Source of the DNA: Betaproteobacteria bacterium
Lineage (GTDB): Bacteria > Pseudomonadota > Gammaproteobacteria > Burkholderiales > Burkholderiaceae_E
Length of the DNA stretch: 56,868 bases
NCBI GenBank assembly: GCA_018970865.1
Contig: JAGWVN010000012.1
Coordinates: forward strand, 1 to 56,868
Direction: 5' to 3'
Numbering within the stretch: the first letter of the stretch is position 1; every line of letters begins with the position of its first letter. The translations under genes were made by a program, and so were the position numbers. This document shows, piece after piece, positions 1 to 12,268 of the stretch. Below the pieces are notes generated by a model that was not told where the DNA came from, did not search any database, and saw only the letters and a program-made list of their open reading frames with translations.

Positions 1-142
1 GATGGGTCGTGGCGGCAGCCGCCGCGCGGCCGAGCAGGCCGCGGCCCTGCTCGCGCTCGAGCGCGCCGGGCAGCGCGCGCCGGCCGGCGCGTCGCGTCGC
101 CGCGCGGGCAGTGCCGATCCCGTCAGCGGAGACGGCCGGTGA
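1..142 (+). CDS. rnc: Ribonuclease III, C-terminal end (partial)
   Basis: The window opens inside a reading frame (codons from position 2) that ends at TGA 140-142. Its 46 visible residues contain GRGGSRRAAEQAAALLAL, which matches the last helix of the RNase III double-stranded-RNA-binding domain (GxGxSRRxAEQxAAxxAL). An Ala/Arg-rich tail follows. RNase III cleaves double-stranded RNA in rRNA maturation and mRNA decay; only the end of its RNA-binding domain is visible. The stop overlaps the GTG start of era (GTGA), the usual rnc-era coupling in proteobacteria. The identity rests on this short motif plus the neighbour. Confidence 0.85.
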   Translation, partial: MGRGGSRRAAEQAAALLALERAGQRAPAGASRRRAGSADPVSGDGR

Positions 143-1038
143 GCGAGTCGTCCGTCCCGCCGCACCGCGCCGGTTTCGTCGCCATCGTCGGCCGCCCGAA
201 TGTCGGCAAGTCCACCCTGCTCAACCGGCTGATCGGCCAGAAGATCTCGATCACCTCGCGCAAGGCCCAGACCACGCGCCATCGCATCCTGGGGGTGCTC
301 AACCGGCCCGACGCCCAGCTGCTCTTCGTCGACAGTCCCGGCTATCAGACCCGTTCCATGGGCGCGCTGAACCGCGTGCTCAACCGCACGGCCCGGCAGG
401 TGGCCGACGATGCCGATCTGGTGGTGATGGTCTGCGACGCGCATGGCTGGACGGCCGCCGATCGCGAGATGGCCGCGCTGCTGCCCGCAGGCAGCCCGCT
501 GCTGCTGGCAATCAACAAGGTCGACGCCGTCAGCGACCGGGCCCGCCTGGTGGCGATGGTGCGCCAGGCCACGGCTGATCGCGCCTTCGATGACGTGGTG
601 CCGCTCAGCGCCCGCACCGGCCGGCAGGTGGACCTGCTCGCCGACCTCTGCGCCGCCCGACTGCCCGAGGGGCCGCGGCTGCTCGACGACGACGCGCCCA
701 CCGATCGCAGCGAACGCTTCCTCGCCACCGAACTCATCCGCGAGAAGCTGTTCCGGCTGCTCGGCGACGAGCTGCCCTACGAGAGCACCGTGGTGCTCGA
801 GGGATTCGAGGAACTCCCCGGGCTGCGGCGCATCCACGCCACCATCGTGGTCGCCCGCGACGCGCACAAACCGATCGTCCTGGGCAGTGGCGGCGAGCGC
901 ATCAAGCGCATCGCGATCGAGGCGCGGGCCGATCTCGAGAAGATGCTCGGCTGCCGGGTCTACCTGGAGCTCTTCGTCAAGGTCCGCGGCGGCTGGGCCG
1001 ATGACGAGACCAGCCTGCGCGCCTACGGCTACGAATAG
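139..1038 (+). CDS. era: GTPase Era
   Basis: This is a 299-aa ribosome-assembly GTPase that binds the 3' end of 16S rRNA. Visible GTPase motifs are the P-loop GRPNVGKS (residues 18-25), a G3 motif written DSPG (65-68, where DTPG is commoner) and G4 NKVD. The C-terminal third carries the KH RNA-binding fold, with GSGGERIKRI as its GxxG-type loop and an LELFVKVRGGW ending typical of Era. The start is GTG at 139, overlapping the rnc stop, so translation is probably coupled. Length matches the family. recO follows after 12 nt. Confidence 0.97.
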   Translation: MSESSVPPHRAGFVAIVGRPNVGKSTLLNRLIGQKISITSRKAQTTRHRILGVLNRPDAQLLFVDSPGYQTRSMGALNRVLNRTARQVADDADLVVMVCDAHGWTAADREMAALLPAGSPLLLAINKVDAVSDRARLVAMVRQATADRAFDDVVPLSARTGRQVDLLADLCAARLPEGPRLLDDDAPTDRSERFLATELIREKLFRLLGDELPYESTVVLEGFEELPGLRRIHATIVVARDAHKPIVLGSGGERIKRIAIEARADLEKMLGCRVYLELFVKVRGGWADDETSLRAYGYE

Positions 1039-1050
1039 CCGGAGGCGGGC

Positions 1051-1776
1051 ATGAGCGCCGTGGCGTCCCGGGTCGATCTGCAGGCCGCATTCCTGCTGCA
1101 CAGCATTCCCTACAAGGAGACCAGCCTGATCGTGGAGCTGTTCTCGCGGGAGCACGGCCGGATCGCCGCGGTGGCCAAGGGCGCGCGGCGGCCGCATTCC
1201 GCGCTGAGAGGCGTGCTGCTGCAGTTCCAGCCCCTGTCGGCGGGCTGGACCGGGCGCAACGAGCTGCGGCTGCTCACCGCGGCGGCCTGGGTGGGCGGCA
1301 TGCCCAGTCCGCAAGGCGACGCGCTGCTGTGCGCCTTCTACCTCAACGAGCTCCTGATGAAGCTGCTCCCCCGGGAGGATCCGCATCCGGCCCTCTATGA
1401 CGCCTACCAGCAGGCCCTGTTCGAGCTCTCCGGGGCCGGGCCGCACGACGAAACCTTGCGCCGCTTCGAGTGGCTGCTGCTGCGCGAGGCGGGCTACGCG
1501 CCCGATCTCGCGCGCGACATCGAGGCGCGGCCGATCCAGCCGGGGCGGCAGTACCGGTGGGAGCCCGCGGCGGGGTTCGCCGCGGCCGAGCCGTCGGCCG
1601 AGGGCGATCCGGGCCTGATCAGCGGCGAGACCCTCGCGGGCCTGGCCGCCGGCAGCTTCCCCTCGTCGCGGACCCGCTCGCAGGCAAAATACCTCACCCG
1701 CGCAATCCTCGCGCATCATCTCGACGGCGCGGCGCTGAGCACCCGCCAGATCCTCATCGACCTGCACAAGCTATGA
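1051..1776 (+). CDS. recO: DNA repair protein RecO
   Basis: This 241-aa protein fits RecO, the mediator that, with RecR, loads RecA onto SSB-coated single-stranded DNA. The N-terminal OB fold shows AAFLLHSIPYKETSLIVEL and the typical HGRIAAVAKGARRP segment. The helical C-terminal half contains FYLNELLMKLL and FEWLLLREAGYAPDL, both characteristic. I saw no zinc-finger cysteine cluster. It lies between era and pdxJ, the standard order in betaproteobacteria and gammaproteobacteria, and its TGA overlaps the pdxJ ATG (ATGA). Confidence 0.95.
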   Translation: MSAVASRVDLQAAFLLHSIPYKETSLIVELFSREHGRIAAVAKGARRPHSALRGVLLQFQPLSAGWTGRNELRLLTAAAWVGGMPSPQGDALLCAFYLNELLMKLLPREDPHPALYDAYQQALFELSGAGPHDETLRRFEWLLLREAGYAPDLARDIEARPIQPGRQYRWEPAAGFAAAEPSAEGDPGLISGETLAGLAAGSFPSSRTRSQAKYLTRAILAHHLDGAALSTRQILIDLHKL

Positions 1777-2537
1777 TCGAACTCGGCGTCAACATCGACC
1801 ATGTGGCCAGCATCCGCCAGGCCCGCCGCACCCACGAACCCGATCCGGTCTGGGCTGCCGTCGAAGCCCATCTCGGCGGCGCCGACGGCATCACCATCCA
1901 CCTGCGCGAAGACCGTCGCCACATCAACGACGACGATGTCCGCCGGCTGCGCGAGCTCACGCAGATCAAGCTCAATCTCGAGATGGCCGCCACCGACGAG
2001 ATGGTCGGCATCGCGATCCGCACCCGGCCCGAGATGGCCATGCTGGTCCCGGAAGGACGCCACGAGGTCACCACCGAGGGCGGCCTCGACATCGTCGCGC
2101 AGGAGGCGCGCATCCGCGAGGTGGTGGCGGCCCTGGCCGGCGCTGGCATCGTGAGCAGCGTGTTCATCGACGCCGAGCCCGCGCAGATCGACGCCGCCCA
2201 GCGGGTGGGCGCGCGGGTCTGCGAGATCCACACCGGGCCCTACGCCCACGCCTTTCACGGCGGCGGTCGCGACACCGAAGGGCGCGGCGTGCCCGAGGAA
2301 CTCGACCGCATCCGGCGGGCCGGCGAGCAGATCATCGGGCTGGGGATGCGCTTCAACGCGGGGCACGCGCTCAACTATCACAATGTGCAGGCGGTGGCCG
2401 CCCTGCCCGGGGTGCGTGAGCTGCACATCGGACACGCGATCGTGTCGCGTTCGGTCTTCACGGGCATGCGCGAGGCGGTGCGCGAGATGAAGCGGCTGAT
2501 GCGCGAAGCGGCAGCGATCGGACGGGCCGCGGGATGA
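1773..2537 (+). CDS. pdxJ: Pyridoxine 5'-phosphate synthase PdxJ
   Basis: The 254-aa enzyme condenses 1-deoxy-D-xylulose 5-phosphate with 3-amino-2-oxopropyl phosphate to form pyridoxine 5'-phosphate, the ring-closing step of DXP-dependent vitamin B6 synthesis. Signature motifs are NIDHVASIRQARRT at the N-terminus, ITIHLREDRRHI, LNLEMAAT with the active-site Glu, and GHALNYHN near the C-terminus. I chose ATG 1773 because the protein starts there exactly as in the family (IELGVNIDHVA). A longer upstream frame only runs through recO. It overlaps recO and acpS by 4 nt each. Confidence 0.97.
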   Translation: MIELGVNIDHVASIRQARRTHEPDPVWAAVEAHLGGADGITIHLREDRRHINDDDVRRLRELTQIKLNLEMAATDEMVGIAIRTRPEMAMLVPEGRHEVTTEGGLDIVAQEARIREVVAALAGAGIVSSVFIDAEPAQIDAAQRVGARVCEIHTGPYAHAFHGGGRDTEGRGVPEELDRIRRAGEQIIGLGMRFNAGHALNYHNVQAVAALPGVRELHIGHAIVSRSVFTGMREAVREMKRLMREAAAIGRAAG

Positions 2538-2983
2538 TCTACGGCATCGGCACCGACATCGTCGAGGTCCGCCGCATCCGCGACCTGTTGACGCGCTACG
2601 GCGAGCGTTTCGCGCGACGGGTGCTCGGGCCGGAGGAACTCGCCGAGTTCCGGCGTCGCCGCGAGCGCGGCGCGCACGGCGAGGGCTACGCCGCGCGCTA
2701 CCTTGCCAAGCGCTTCGCGGCCAAGGAGGCCTTCTCCAAGGCCCTCGGGCTGGGCCTGCGCGGACCGATGACCCTGCTGTCGCTGCAGGTGATCAACAAC
2801 CGGCGCGGCCAGCCGATCGCGGTGGCCCGCAAGGAACTCGAACCCTATCTCGCGCAGCGCGGCCTGCGCGCCCATGTCTCGCTCTCCGACGAGCGCGACA
2901 ATGTGATCGCGTTCGTGGTCATCGAGTCGAGCGGGCTGACCGACTCGTCGTCCGCCAGCGCCGTCCAGGAGACCTGCGCATGA
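2534..2983 (+). CDS. acpS: Holo-[acyl-carrier-protein] synthase
   Basis: The 149-aa 4'-phosphopantetheinyl transferase moves the arm from CoA to a Ser of apo-ACP, activating fatty-acid synthesis. The Mg-binding Asp sits in GTDIVEVRRI near the N-terminus, and the second signature is RFAAKEAFSKALG. The protein is about 20 residues longer than the E. coli enzyme: there is a loop around RRRRERGAHGEG and a Ser-rich tail. Overlaps of 4 nt with pdxJ before it and nagZ after it indicate a tightly coupled operon. Confidence 0.95.
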   Translation: MIYGIGTDIVEVRRIRDLLTRYGERFARRVLGPEELAEFRRRRERGAHGEGYAARYLAKRFAAKEAFSKALGLGLRGPMTLLSLQVINNRRGQPIAVARKELEPYLAQRGLRAHVSLSDERDNVIAFVVIESSGLTDSSSASAVQETCA

Positions 2984-3927
2984 CCCTCAAGCCCGGACCG
3001 GTGGTGATCGATGTCGCCGGCACCACCCTGCAGGCCGGCGAGCGGGAACGCATCGCGCATCCCCTGGTGGGCGGCGTGATCCTGTTCGCGCGCAACTTCA
3101 GCAGCGCCGCGCAGGTGAGCGCGCTGATCGCCGACATCCGGCGGGCCCGCCCCGGGCCGCTGATGATCTGCGTCGATCACGAGGGCGGTCGCGTGCAGCG
3201 TTTCCGCGAGGGCTTCACCGCGATCGCGCCGATGCGCGAGCTCGGTCGTCTCTGGGATGCCGATCCGATGGAGGCCTGCCGGCAGGCCGCGCTGCAGGGC
3301 GAGACCATCGGCCGCGAACTGCGGCAGGTGGGGGTGGATCTCAGCTTCACGCCGGTGCTCGACCTCGATCACGGTCCCTCGGGTGTGATCGGCGATCGCG
3401 CCTTCCACCGCGATGCGCGGGTGGTCAGCCTGCTGGCCGGCCGGCTGATGCACGGCCTGCTGCTCGGCGGCATGGGCAACTGCGGCAAGCATTTCCCGGG
3501 GCATGGCTATGCCCACGCCGACTCGCATCACGAGCTGCCGGTGGACGAGCGGCCGCTGTCGCAGATCCTCGCCGAAGACGCCGCGCCCTATCGCTGGCTG
3601 GGCAACACGCTGCTCTCGGTGATGCCGGCGCATGTGGTCTATCCGGCGGTCGACAGTCTGCCGGCCGGTTTTTCCTCGCGCTGGCTGCGCGGCATCCTGC
3701 GGCGCCGGCTGGGCTTCGGCGGCCTGATCTTCTCCGACGACCTCACCATGGAAGCGGCCACCGTCGTGGGCGGCATCGTGGCGCGCGCCGACGCGGCGCT
3801 GCAGGCCGGCTGCGACATGGTGCTGGTGTGCAACCGGCCGGATCTGGCCGGCGAGCTGCTCGAGGGATTGCGCTGGCGTCGCGCCAGCGCGTTCGCCGCC
3901 CGTTACCACGCGATCGTGCGCCGCTGA
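2980..3927 (+). CDS. nagZ: Beta-N-acetylhexosaminidase NagZ
   Basis: This 315-aa glycoside hydrolase family 3 enzyme removes GlcNAc from 1,6-anhydromuropeptides in the cytoplasm during peptidoglycan recycling. Clear signatures are [12 protein letters not shown], the mobile catalytic loop KHFPGHG...DSHHELP with the acid/base His, and FSDDLTM with the nucleophile Asp. There is no signal peptide, as expected. ATG 2980 overlaps the acpS stop. A short GC-rich inverted repeat surrounds its own stop codon, and uvrC starts 43 nt downstream. Confidence 0.96.
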   Translation: MTLKPGPVVIDVAGTTLQAGERERIAHPLVGGVILFARNFSSAAQVSALIADIRRARPGPLMICVDHEGGRVQRFREGFTAIAPMRELGRLWDADPMEACRQAALQGETIGRELRQVGVDLSFTPVLDLDHGPSGVIGDRAFHRDARVVSLLAGRLMHGLLLGGMGNCGKHFPGHGYAHADSHHELPVDERPLSQILAEDAAPYRWLGNTLLSVMPAHVVYPAVDSLPAGFSSRWLRGILRRRLGFGGLIFSDDLTMEAATVVGGIVARADAALQAGCDMVLVCNRPDLAGELLEGLRWRRASAFAARYHAIVRR

Positions 3928-3970
3928 GGCGGCCTCGCTCGCTGGCGCCACCCATCCCCCGGCCGCGATC

Positions 3971-5818
3971 ATGAGCGAGGGCAGCGCCGACTTCGACCCC
4001 CGGCCGGTGCTCGCCGGACTGCCCAACCTGCCCGGGGTCTACCGGATGCACGATGCCGGTGGGGTCCTGCTCTATGTGGGCAAGGCCCGAGACCTGAAGA
4101 AGCGGGTCTCGTCATACTTCCAGAAGACACCAACCAGCCCGCGCATCGCCCACATGGTGAGCCAGGTGGCCTCGCTCGAGACCACGGTCACCCGCTCCGA
4201 GGCCGAGGCGCTGCTTCTCGAGAGCAACCTCATCAAGACGGGACAGCCGCGTTACAACATCCTGTTCCGCGACGACAAGACCTATCCCTACCTGAAGTTC
4301 AGCGGCCACGGCTTTCCGCGGGTGGCCTACTACCGCGGCGCGCTCGATCGCAGCAGCCGTTTCTTCGGCCCTTATCCCAGCGCCTGGGCGGTCAAGGAGA
4401 GCATCCAGGTGCTGCAGAAGGCCTTTCGCCTGAGAACCTGCGAGGACTCGGTCTTCAGCAACCGCTCCCGGCCCTGCCTGCTGCACCAGATCGGTCGCTG
4501 CAGCGCGCCCTGCGTGGGCCTGGTCAGCCGCGAGGACTATGCCCGGGATGTCGACGACGCCACCCGCTTCCTGCGTGGCGGCCACCGGGAGGTGCTGCAG
4601 ACCCTCGAGCGCCAGATGCACGACGCGGCCGGCGAACTGCGCTTCGAGGACGCGGCCGTGCTGCGCAACCGCATGAGCGCGCTGTCGCGGGTGCTCCACC
4701 AGCAGTCGATGGACACCGGCACCGACATCGATGTCGACATCCTGGCGATTGCCGCCGAGGGCGGCAAGGTCTGCGTCAATCTCGCCATGGTGCGCGGCGG
4801 ACGTCATCTCGGCGACAAGGCGCATTTTCCCTTGCGCGCTGACGCCGCCGACGATCCTGCCGAGCTGCTCGAAGCCTTCGCCCTGCAGCACTACGCCGAC
4901 GCTTTCGTGCCGCCGATCATCGTGTGCCAAGAGGAGTCTCCTGGCGCCGCGCTGCTCGAGTGGCTGGCAGCGCAGGGCGGACACCCGGTGCACTGGGTGA
5001 GCCGCCCCCAGGGCGCGCGTCGGCAGTGGCTCGACATGGCCCGCCAGAACGCCGGCCTGGCCATGGCGCGCGCCCTGGCGCACGAGGGCTCGCAGAAGGA
5101 GCGCACCCGCGAGCTCGCCCGGGTGCTCGGCCTCGATGACGGATCCGATCTCGCCGCGCTGCGCATCGAGTGCTTCGACATCAGCCACACCATGGGCGAG
5201 GCCACCCAGGCATCCTGCGTGGTCTTCGCCGACCACGACATGCGTCGCGCGCAGTACCGCCGCTATGCCATCACCGGCATCGAGGGCGGCGACGACTATG
5301 CCGCCATGCGCCAGGCGCTGCAGCGGCGCTACGGTCGCGCCACCGAGGGGGAGGGCGGGCGTGAACCCGCGCCGATGCCCGATGTGGTGCTGATCGACGG
5401 CGGCAAGGGGCAGGTCGGGGTTGCCCGTCAGGTGTTCGACGAGCTCGGCCTCGACCCTGCCTGCCTGGTCGGCGTGGCCAAGGGCGAGGGCCGACGGGTC
5501 GGCCTGGAGACCCTGGTCTTCGCCGACGATCGTGAGCCGGTGGCCCTCGGGCGGGAGTCGGCCGCGCTGATGCTGGTGGCGCAGATCCGCGACGAGGCCC
5601 ACCGGTTCGCGATCACCGGCATGCGGGCGGCCCGCGCGAAGACCCGCAACACCTCCACCCTGGAAGAGATTCCGGGGGTCGGACCCCGCAAGCGTCAGCG
5701 CCTGCTCGCTCGATTCGGGGGGCTGCGTGGCATCATGGCGGCGAGCATCGAGGACCTCTGTCAGGTGGAAGGCATTTCCCGGACGCTGGCGGAAGAGATC
5801 TACCGACGCCTGCACTGA
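3971..5818 (+). CDS. uvrC: UvrABC system protein C
   Basis: This is the 615-aa dual-incision nuclease subunit of nucleotide excision repair. Domains in order are: GIY-YIG endonuclease at the N-terminus ([12 protein letters not shown]...LYVGKA), making the 3' cut; a UVR motif in the middle ([15 protein letters not shown]) that contacts UvrB; an RNase-H-like endonuclease with [12 protein letters not shown] and [10 protein letters not shown], making the 5' cut; and two C-terminal helix-hairpin-helix motifs ([18 protein letters not shown]). Length and order are standard. pgsA follows after 10 nt, a pairing conserved in proteobacteria. Confidence 0.98.
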   Translation: MSEGSADFDPRPVLAGLPNLPGVYRMHDAGGVLLYVGKARDLKKRVSSYFQKTPTSPRIAHMVSQVASLETTVTRSEAEALLLESNLIKTGQPRYNILFRDDKTYPYLKFSGHGFPRVAYYRGALDRSSRFFGPYPSAWAVKESIQVLQKAFRLRTCEDSVFSNRSRPCLLHQIGRCSAPCVGLVSREDYARDVDDATRFLRGGHREVLQTLERQMHDAAGELRFEDAAVLRNRMSALSRVLHQQSMDTGTDIDVDILAIAAEGGKVCVNLAMVRGGRHLGDKAHFPLRADAADDPAELLEAFALQHYADAFVPPIIVCQEESPGAALLEWLAAQGGHPVHWVSRPQGARRQWLDMARQNAGLAMARALAHEGSQKERTRELARVLGLDDGSDLAALRIECFDISHTMGEATQASCVVFADHDMRRAQYRRYAITGIEGGDDYAAMRQALQRRYGRATEGEGGREPAPMPDVVLIDGGKGQVGVARQVFDELGLDPACLVGVAKGEGRRVGLETLVFADDREPVALGRESAALMLVAQIRDEAHRFAITGMRAARAKTRNTSTLEEIPGVGPRKRQRLLARFGGLRGIMAASIEDLCQVEGISRTLAEEIYRRLH

Positions 5819-5828
5819 CCACTCGCCG

Positions 5829-6389
5829 ATGCCCACCAACCTGCCCACCCTGCTCACCTGGCTGCGGATGCTGGCCATCCCGCTGCTGGTCGGCGTGTTC
5901 TATCTGCCGATCCCGACCGAGACCCGCAACACCGTGGCCACGATCCTGTTCGTGGCGGCCGCCATCACCGACTGGGTCGATGGCTGGCTCGCCCGGCGCT
6001 GGCAGCAGACTTCCGCCTTCGGCGCCTTCCTCGATCCGGTGGCCGACAAGCTGCTGGTGTGCGCGGCGCTGGTCATGCTGGTCGAGCTCAACCGGGTCGA
6101 CGCGCTGGTGGCGGTCATCATCATCGGCCGCGAGATCACGATCTCGGCCCTGCGGGAATGGATGGCACAGATCGGCGCCCGGGCGAGCGTGGCGGTGCAT
6201 TCCATCGGGAAGTTCAAGACCATCGCGCAGCTGGTCGCCATCCCGATGCTGCTCTTCAACGATCGTCTGCTCGGGCTGGACTGCGTGCTGGTCGGGCGCT
6301 GGCTGATCGCGCTGGCGTCGGTGCTCACCGTCTGGTCGATGTTCTACTACCTGCGTCGGGCCTGGCCCTATCTGCGTGACGCCGCCTGA
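5829..6389 (+). CDS. pgsA: CDP-diacylglycerol-glycerol-3-phosphate 3-phosphatidyltransferase
   Basis: This 186-aa inner-membrane enzyme makes phosphatidylglycerophosphate, the committed step to phosphatidylglycerol and cardiolipin. The CDP-alcohol phosphotransferase motif DGxxAR(x8)GxxxDxxxD is complete in DGWLARRWQQTSAFGAFLD. Several hydrophobic helices follow (ALVAVIIIGREITISAL, WLIALASVLTVWSMFYYL). I chose ATG 5829 because MPTNLPTLLTWLRML is the family N-terminus; an in-frame ATG further upstream lies inside uvrC. Confidence 0.97.
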   Translation: MPTNLPTLLTWLRMLAIPLLVGVFYLPIPTETRNTVATILFVAAAITDWVDGWLARRWQQTSAFGAFLDPVADKLLVCAALVMLVELNRVDALVAVIIIGREITISALREWMAQIGARASVAVHSIGKFKTIAQLVAIPMLLFNDRLLGLDCVLVGRWLIALASVLTVWSMFYYLRRAWPYLRDAA

Positions 6390-6396
6390 GGCGGCG
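6380..6396 (+). terminator. GC hairpin across the pgsA stop codon
   Basis: A 7-bp perfect stem (CGCCGCC / GGCGGCG) has the pgsA stop TGA as its 3-nt loop. No T-run follows, so it is at best a weak terminator or an mRNA 3'-end stabiliser. It sits just before a strong tRNA promoter, where ending the uvrC-pgsA transcript would make sense. Confidence 0.4.
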
Positions 6397-6417
6397 CGCC
6401 CGACGCGCGAGGATGGT

Positions 6418-6445
6418 TTGACAGACGCTTCGGCCACGCTATAAT
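6418..6445 (+). promoter_or_regulatory. Consensus sigma-70 promoter for tRNA-Gly
   Basis: A perfect -35 box TTGACA (6418-6423) and a perfect -10 box TATAAT (6440-6445) are separated by 16 nt. The expected start lies near 6452, about 28 nt before the mature tRNA-Gly. It is the best promoter match I found in the window and fits a highly expressed stable RNA. Confidence 0.9.
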
Positions 6446-6479
6446 TCCGCTTCTGTGCACGGCGCAAGTCGCGCCACCT

Positions 6480-6555
6480 GCGGGAATAGCTCAGTTGGTA
6501 GAGCGCAACCTTGCCAAGGTTGAGGTCGCGAGTTCGAGACTCGTTTCCCGCTCCA
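6480..6555 (+). tRNA. tRNA-Gly (anticodon GCC)
   Basis: The 76-nt cloverleaf has acceptor stem GCGGGAA / TTCCCGC, a D arm with AGCTCAGTTGGTAGAGC, anticodon loop CTTGCCAAG (GCC), T arm GAGTTCGAGACTC and an encoded CCA end. Its position after pgsA and before tRNA-Cys is the common betaproteobacterial layout. It is transcribed from the consensus promoter at 6418-6445. Confidence 0.98.
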
Positions 6556-6563
6556 GATTCTCC

Positions 6564-6588
6564 AAGGGAAGCCCACGCTTCCCTTTTT
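6564..6588 (+). terminator. Rho-independent terminator between the two tRNA genes
   Basis: A 9-bp stem AAGGGAAGC / GCTTCCCTT (6564-6572 with 6577-6585) and a 4-nt loop end in a run of five T (6584-6588). It lies 9 nt after tRNA-Gly and about 40 nt before tRNA-Cys, so the two tRNAs may be partly uncoupled, or this hairpin may mainly protect or help process the tRNA-Gly 3' end. Confidence 0.75.
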
Positions 6589-6626
6589 GTTTGATGCCGC
6601 CGGCGCGACCTGCGCCGCGCGCCCCT

Positions 6627-6700
6627 GGCGGGGTGGCAGAGTGGTCATGCAGCGGCCTGCAAAGCCGTCTACGCCGGTTCGATTCCGACCCCCGCCTCCA
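6627..6700 (+). tRNA. tRNA-Cys (anticodon GCA)
   Basis: The 74-nt tRNA has acceptor stem GGCGGGG / CCCCGCC, anticodon loop CCTGCAAAG (GCA), T arm CCGGTTCGATTCCGA and an encoded CCA. No clear promoter of its own is visible in the 38 nt after the preceding terminator. Read-through from the tRNA-Gly promoter is therefore the simplest source of transcript. Confidence 0.97.
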
Positions 6701-6846
6701 GAACCCCCTCTCGACAGCGCTTCGCGCCGATTGCCCCGATCAGTGTGGCAAATCCGGGGGCTCGGCCGAGCCGCGGCGCCAGAAACACGCCCTGGTGCGC
6801 GCAGCCCGTCCCCGTCGCGCGTCCGGCGGGCCCGACTTCCGACGAG

Positions 6847-6874
6847 GCGAACCGGTCTATCCGGACCGGTTCGC
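6847..6874. promoter_or_regulatory. 11-bp perfect inverted repeat upstream of the sensor operon
   Basis: The 288-nt stretch between tRNA-Cys and the next gene holds no gene I can support. Its one clear element is GCGAACCGGTC / GACCGGTTCGC (6847-6857 with 6864-6874), a perfect 11-bp repeat around a 6-nt spacer. It lies about 115 nt before the binding-protein start. No T-run follows. It could be an operator for a dimeric regulator or an RNA hairpin; the sequence alone does not decide. Confidence 0.5.
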
Positions 6875-6988
6875 GGGGCTGGGCGTCGGACGGACGGCTC
6901 CCCGATTGCACTTCAGAGGATTATGCTGGGGCTCCCCGGTCGGAGCGCGCCGCCGGCGCGACCCGGATCGAGCCGTCTGGAGACATCC

Positions 6989-7972
6989 GTGCGCGCCATT
7001 CACCGACTTGTCCTGCTGATCCTCATCGCACTCGGTCTGCCGGCGACCGCGGCACCCTACAAGGTGCTGGTGGTGATGAGCTACGAAGAGGACAACCCCT
7101 GGGTCAGGGAAATCCGCGAAGGCATCGAGAGCGTGCTGCGCGGGCAGGCCGAGATCACCTACTTCCACATGAACACCAAGGTCGACCCCCGGGGAGGTCC
7201 GCGTCGGGGAGAGGAGGCCTTCGAGCTGTTCCGCAGCCTTCGGCCACAAGGGGTGATCACCGCCGACGATGACGCCCAGTCGATGTTCGTCGTGCCCTTC
7301 CTGAAGGACCGCACCAGCGTCCCGGTCATGTTCAACGGGGTCAACTCGCCGGCCGACCGCTACGGGTTTCCCAACGCCCACATCTCGGGTGTGCTCGAGC
7401 GCGCGCATGTACGGGAATCGCTCGCCTTCATCCGCCAGCTGGTGCCCACCGTGCAATCGGCCTGCTTCATGACCAACCGTGTCGGGCCGGGGCTGGCTCT
7501 GCGCGCTCAGGTCGACGCCGAGAAGGCCGACTATCCGGTGCGCGCCGGGGCATTCCACCTCGTGGCCACCACGGCCGAGCTCGCGAAGGCCACGCAGGGG
7601 CTCAGCCGGAGCTGCGATGCGCTCTTCGTGGACAGCCTGGAGGGCATCACCGATGACGCGGGCACCGCGCTCAATCACCGTCAGGTGATGACCCTGCTGA
7701 GAGCGCAGTTCCCAGGCCCCATCCTCGCCGGCAATCGCTACCAGGTGGAGCAGGGCGCCTGGGCGGCAGTGATCAAGACCGGCCAGGAGCAGGGCGATAC
7801 CTCGGCGCGCATGCTGCTCGAGGCAATGCGCGGAAAGCCGGTCGGCGAGCTCGCGGTCGCCCGCAATGTCCGGGGCCAGCGGATCATCAATGTCACCGCG
7901 CTCGAAGCCAGGGGCGTGGCGCTGCGCCCGATGGACCTGCGCGGCGTCACCCTGGTGCGTGAGCAGCCCTGA
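6989..7972 (+). CDS. Periplasmic substrate-binding protein (ABC_sub_bind type), likely sensor partner
   Basis: The 327-aa protein begins with a signal peptide: RAIHR, then the hydrophobic LVLLILIALGLPATAA with an Ala-x-Ala cleavage site. The mature part (YKVLVVMSYEEDNPW..., ITADDDAQSMFVVPFLKD, PVMFNGVNSPADRYGFP) resembles the periplasmic-binding family often filed as ABC transporter substrate-binding protein (DUF534-like). No permease or ATPase lies nearby. A membrane hybrid kinase begins 36 nt downstream, so I infer a sensory rather than transport role, by analogy with TorT-TorS. I chose GTG 6989 (GGAGA ahead). An in-frame ATG at 6923 with AGAGG before it is a real alternative but gives an odd Pro/Arg-rich leader. 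The ligand is unknown. Confidence 0.8.
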   Translation: MRAIHRLVLLILIALGLPATAAPYKVLVVMSYEEDNPWVREIREGIESVLRGQAEITYFHMNTKVDPRGGPRRGEEAFELFRSLRPQGVITADDDAQSMFVVPFLKDRTSVPVMFNGVNSPADRYGFPNAHISGVLERAHVRESLAFIRQLVPTVQSACFMTNRVGPGLALRAQVDAEKADYPVRAGAFHLVATTAELAKATQGLSRSCDALFVDSLEGITDDAGTALNHRQVMTLLRAQFPGPILAGNRYQVEQGAWAAVIKTGQEQGDTSARMLLEAMRGKPVGELAVARNVRGQRIINVTALEARGVALRPMDLRGVTLVREQP

Positions 7973-8008
7973 GCGGCTGGCGTTCATGTCGCTCGGCTGC
8001 AGCGTCCG

Positions 8009-11794
<3,786 letters not shown>

Positions 11795-11838
11795 TCGGCC
11801 AACCGCCCACAACCCCGTCAACCGCCCAGGAATCCGCC

Positions 11839-12249
11839 ATGAGCAGACCAGTCACCGTCACCGGCACCCTTGCCCATGCCACGCCCGAGACCGCGCCGGT
11901 GGTCAAGGGACGGCGGGAGTTCTTCCGCTACCAGGACTTGATGGTCGCCCAGGCCACCGAAGGCCGGATGCGGGCGCAGGTCATGTCGGCGAGCCGTGGC
12001 ATGTCCCAGCCCACCGGCTGGCACTACCATGTCTGCGAGGCGCAGTTCGTGTATGCGCTCAAGGGCTGGGTCGATCTCGAGTTCGAGGATGGCCGGCAGA
12101 TCCGTCTGCAGGCCGGCGAGTCCTTGCTGATCCCTGGCGGCTTGCGGCACAACGAAACCGCCACCTCCGAGGAGTTCGAGCTGCTCGAGGTGAGCGTGCC
12201 GGGCGAGCTGGGCACCGTGCCCTGCGACCCGCCCGCGCACCTCGCCTGA
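11839..12249 (+). CDS. Small cupin-domain protein
   Basis: The 136-aa single-domain protein contains both cupin motifs: motif 1 GWHYHVCEAQFVYALKGWVDLEFEDG and motif 2 GESLLIPGGLRHNE. The metal-ligand positions H, H and E of motif 1 and the His of motif 2 are present. Such small cupins may be oxygenases, isomerases or ligand sensors, and no specific reaction can be assigned. It is convergent with selA; only 19 nt separate the stops, including a small GGCGC-TGG-GCGCC hairpin. Confidence 0.85.
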   Translation: MSRPVTVTGTLAHATPETAPVVKGRREFFRYQDLMVAQATEGRMRAQVMSASRGMSQPTGWHYHVCEAQFVYALKGWVDLEFEDGRQIRLQAGESLLIPGGLRHNETATSEEFELLEVSVPGELGTVPCDPPAHLA

Positions 12250-12268
12250 CCAGGCGCTGGGCGCCGAC

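Noticed and set aside
12253-12265. GGCGC-TGG-GCGCC hairpin between cupin and selA as a bidirectional terminator
   Set aside because: Only 5 bp and no T-run on either strand; such short GC palindromes are expected by chance at this base composition.
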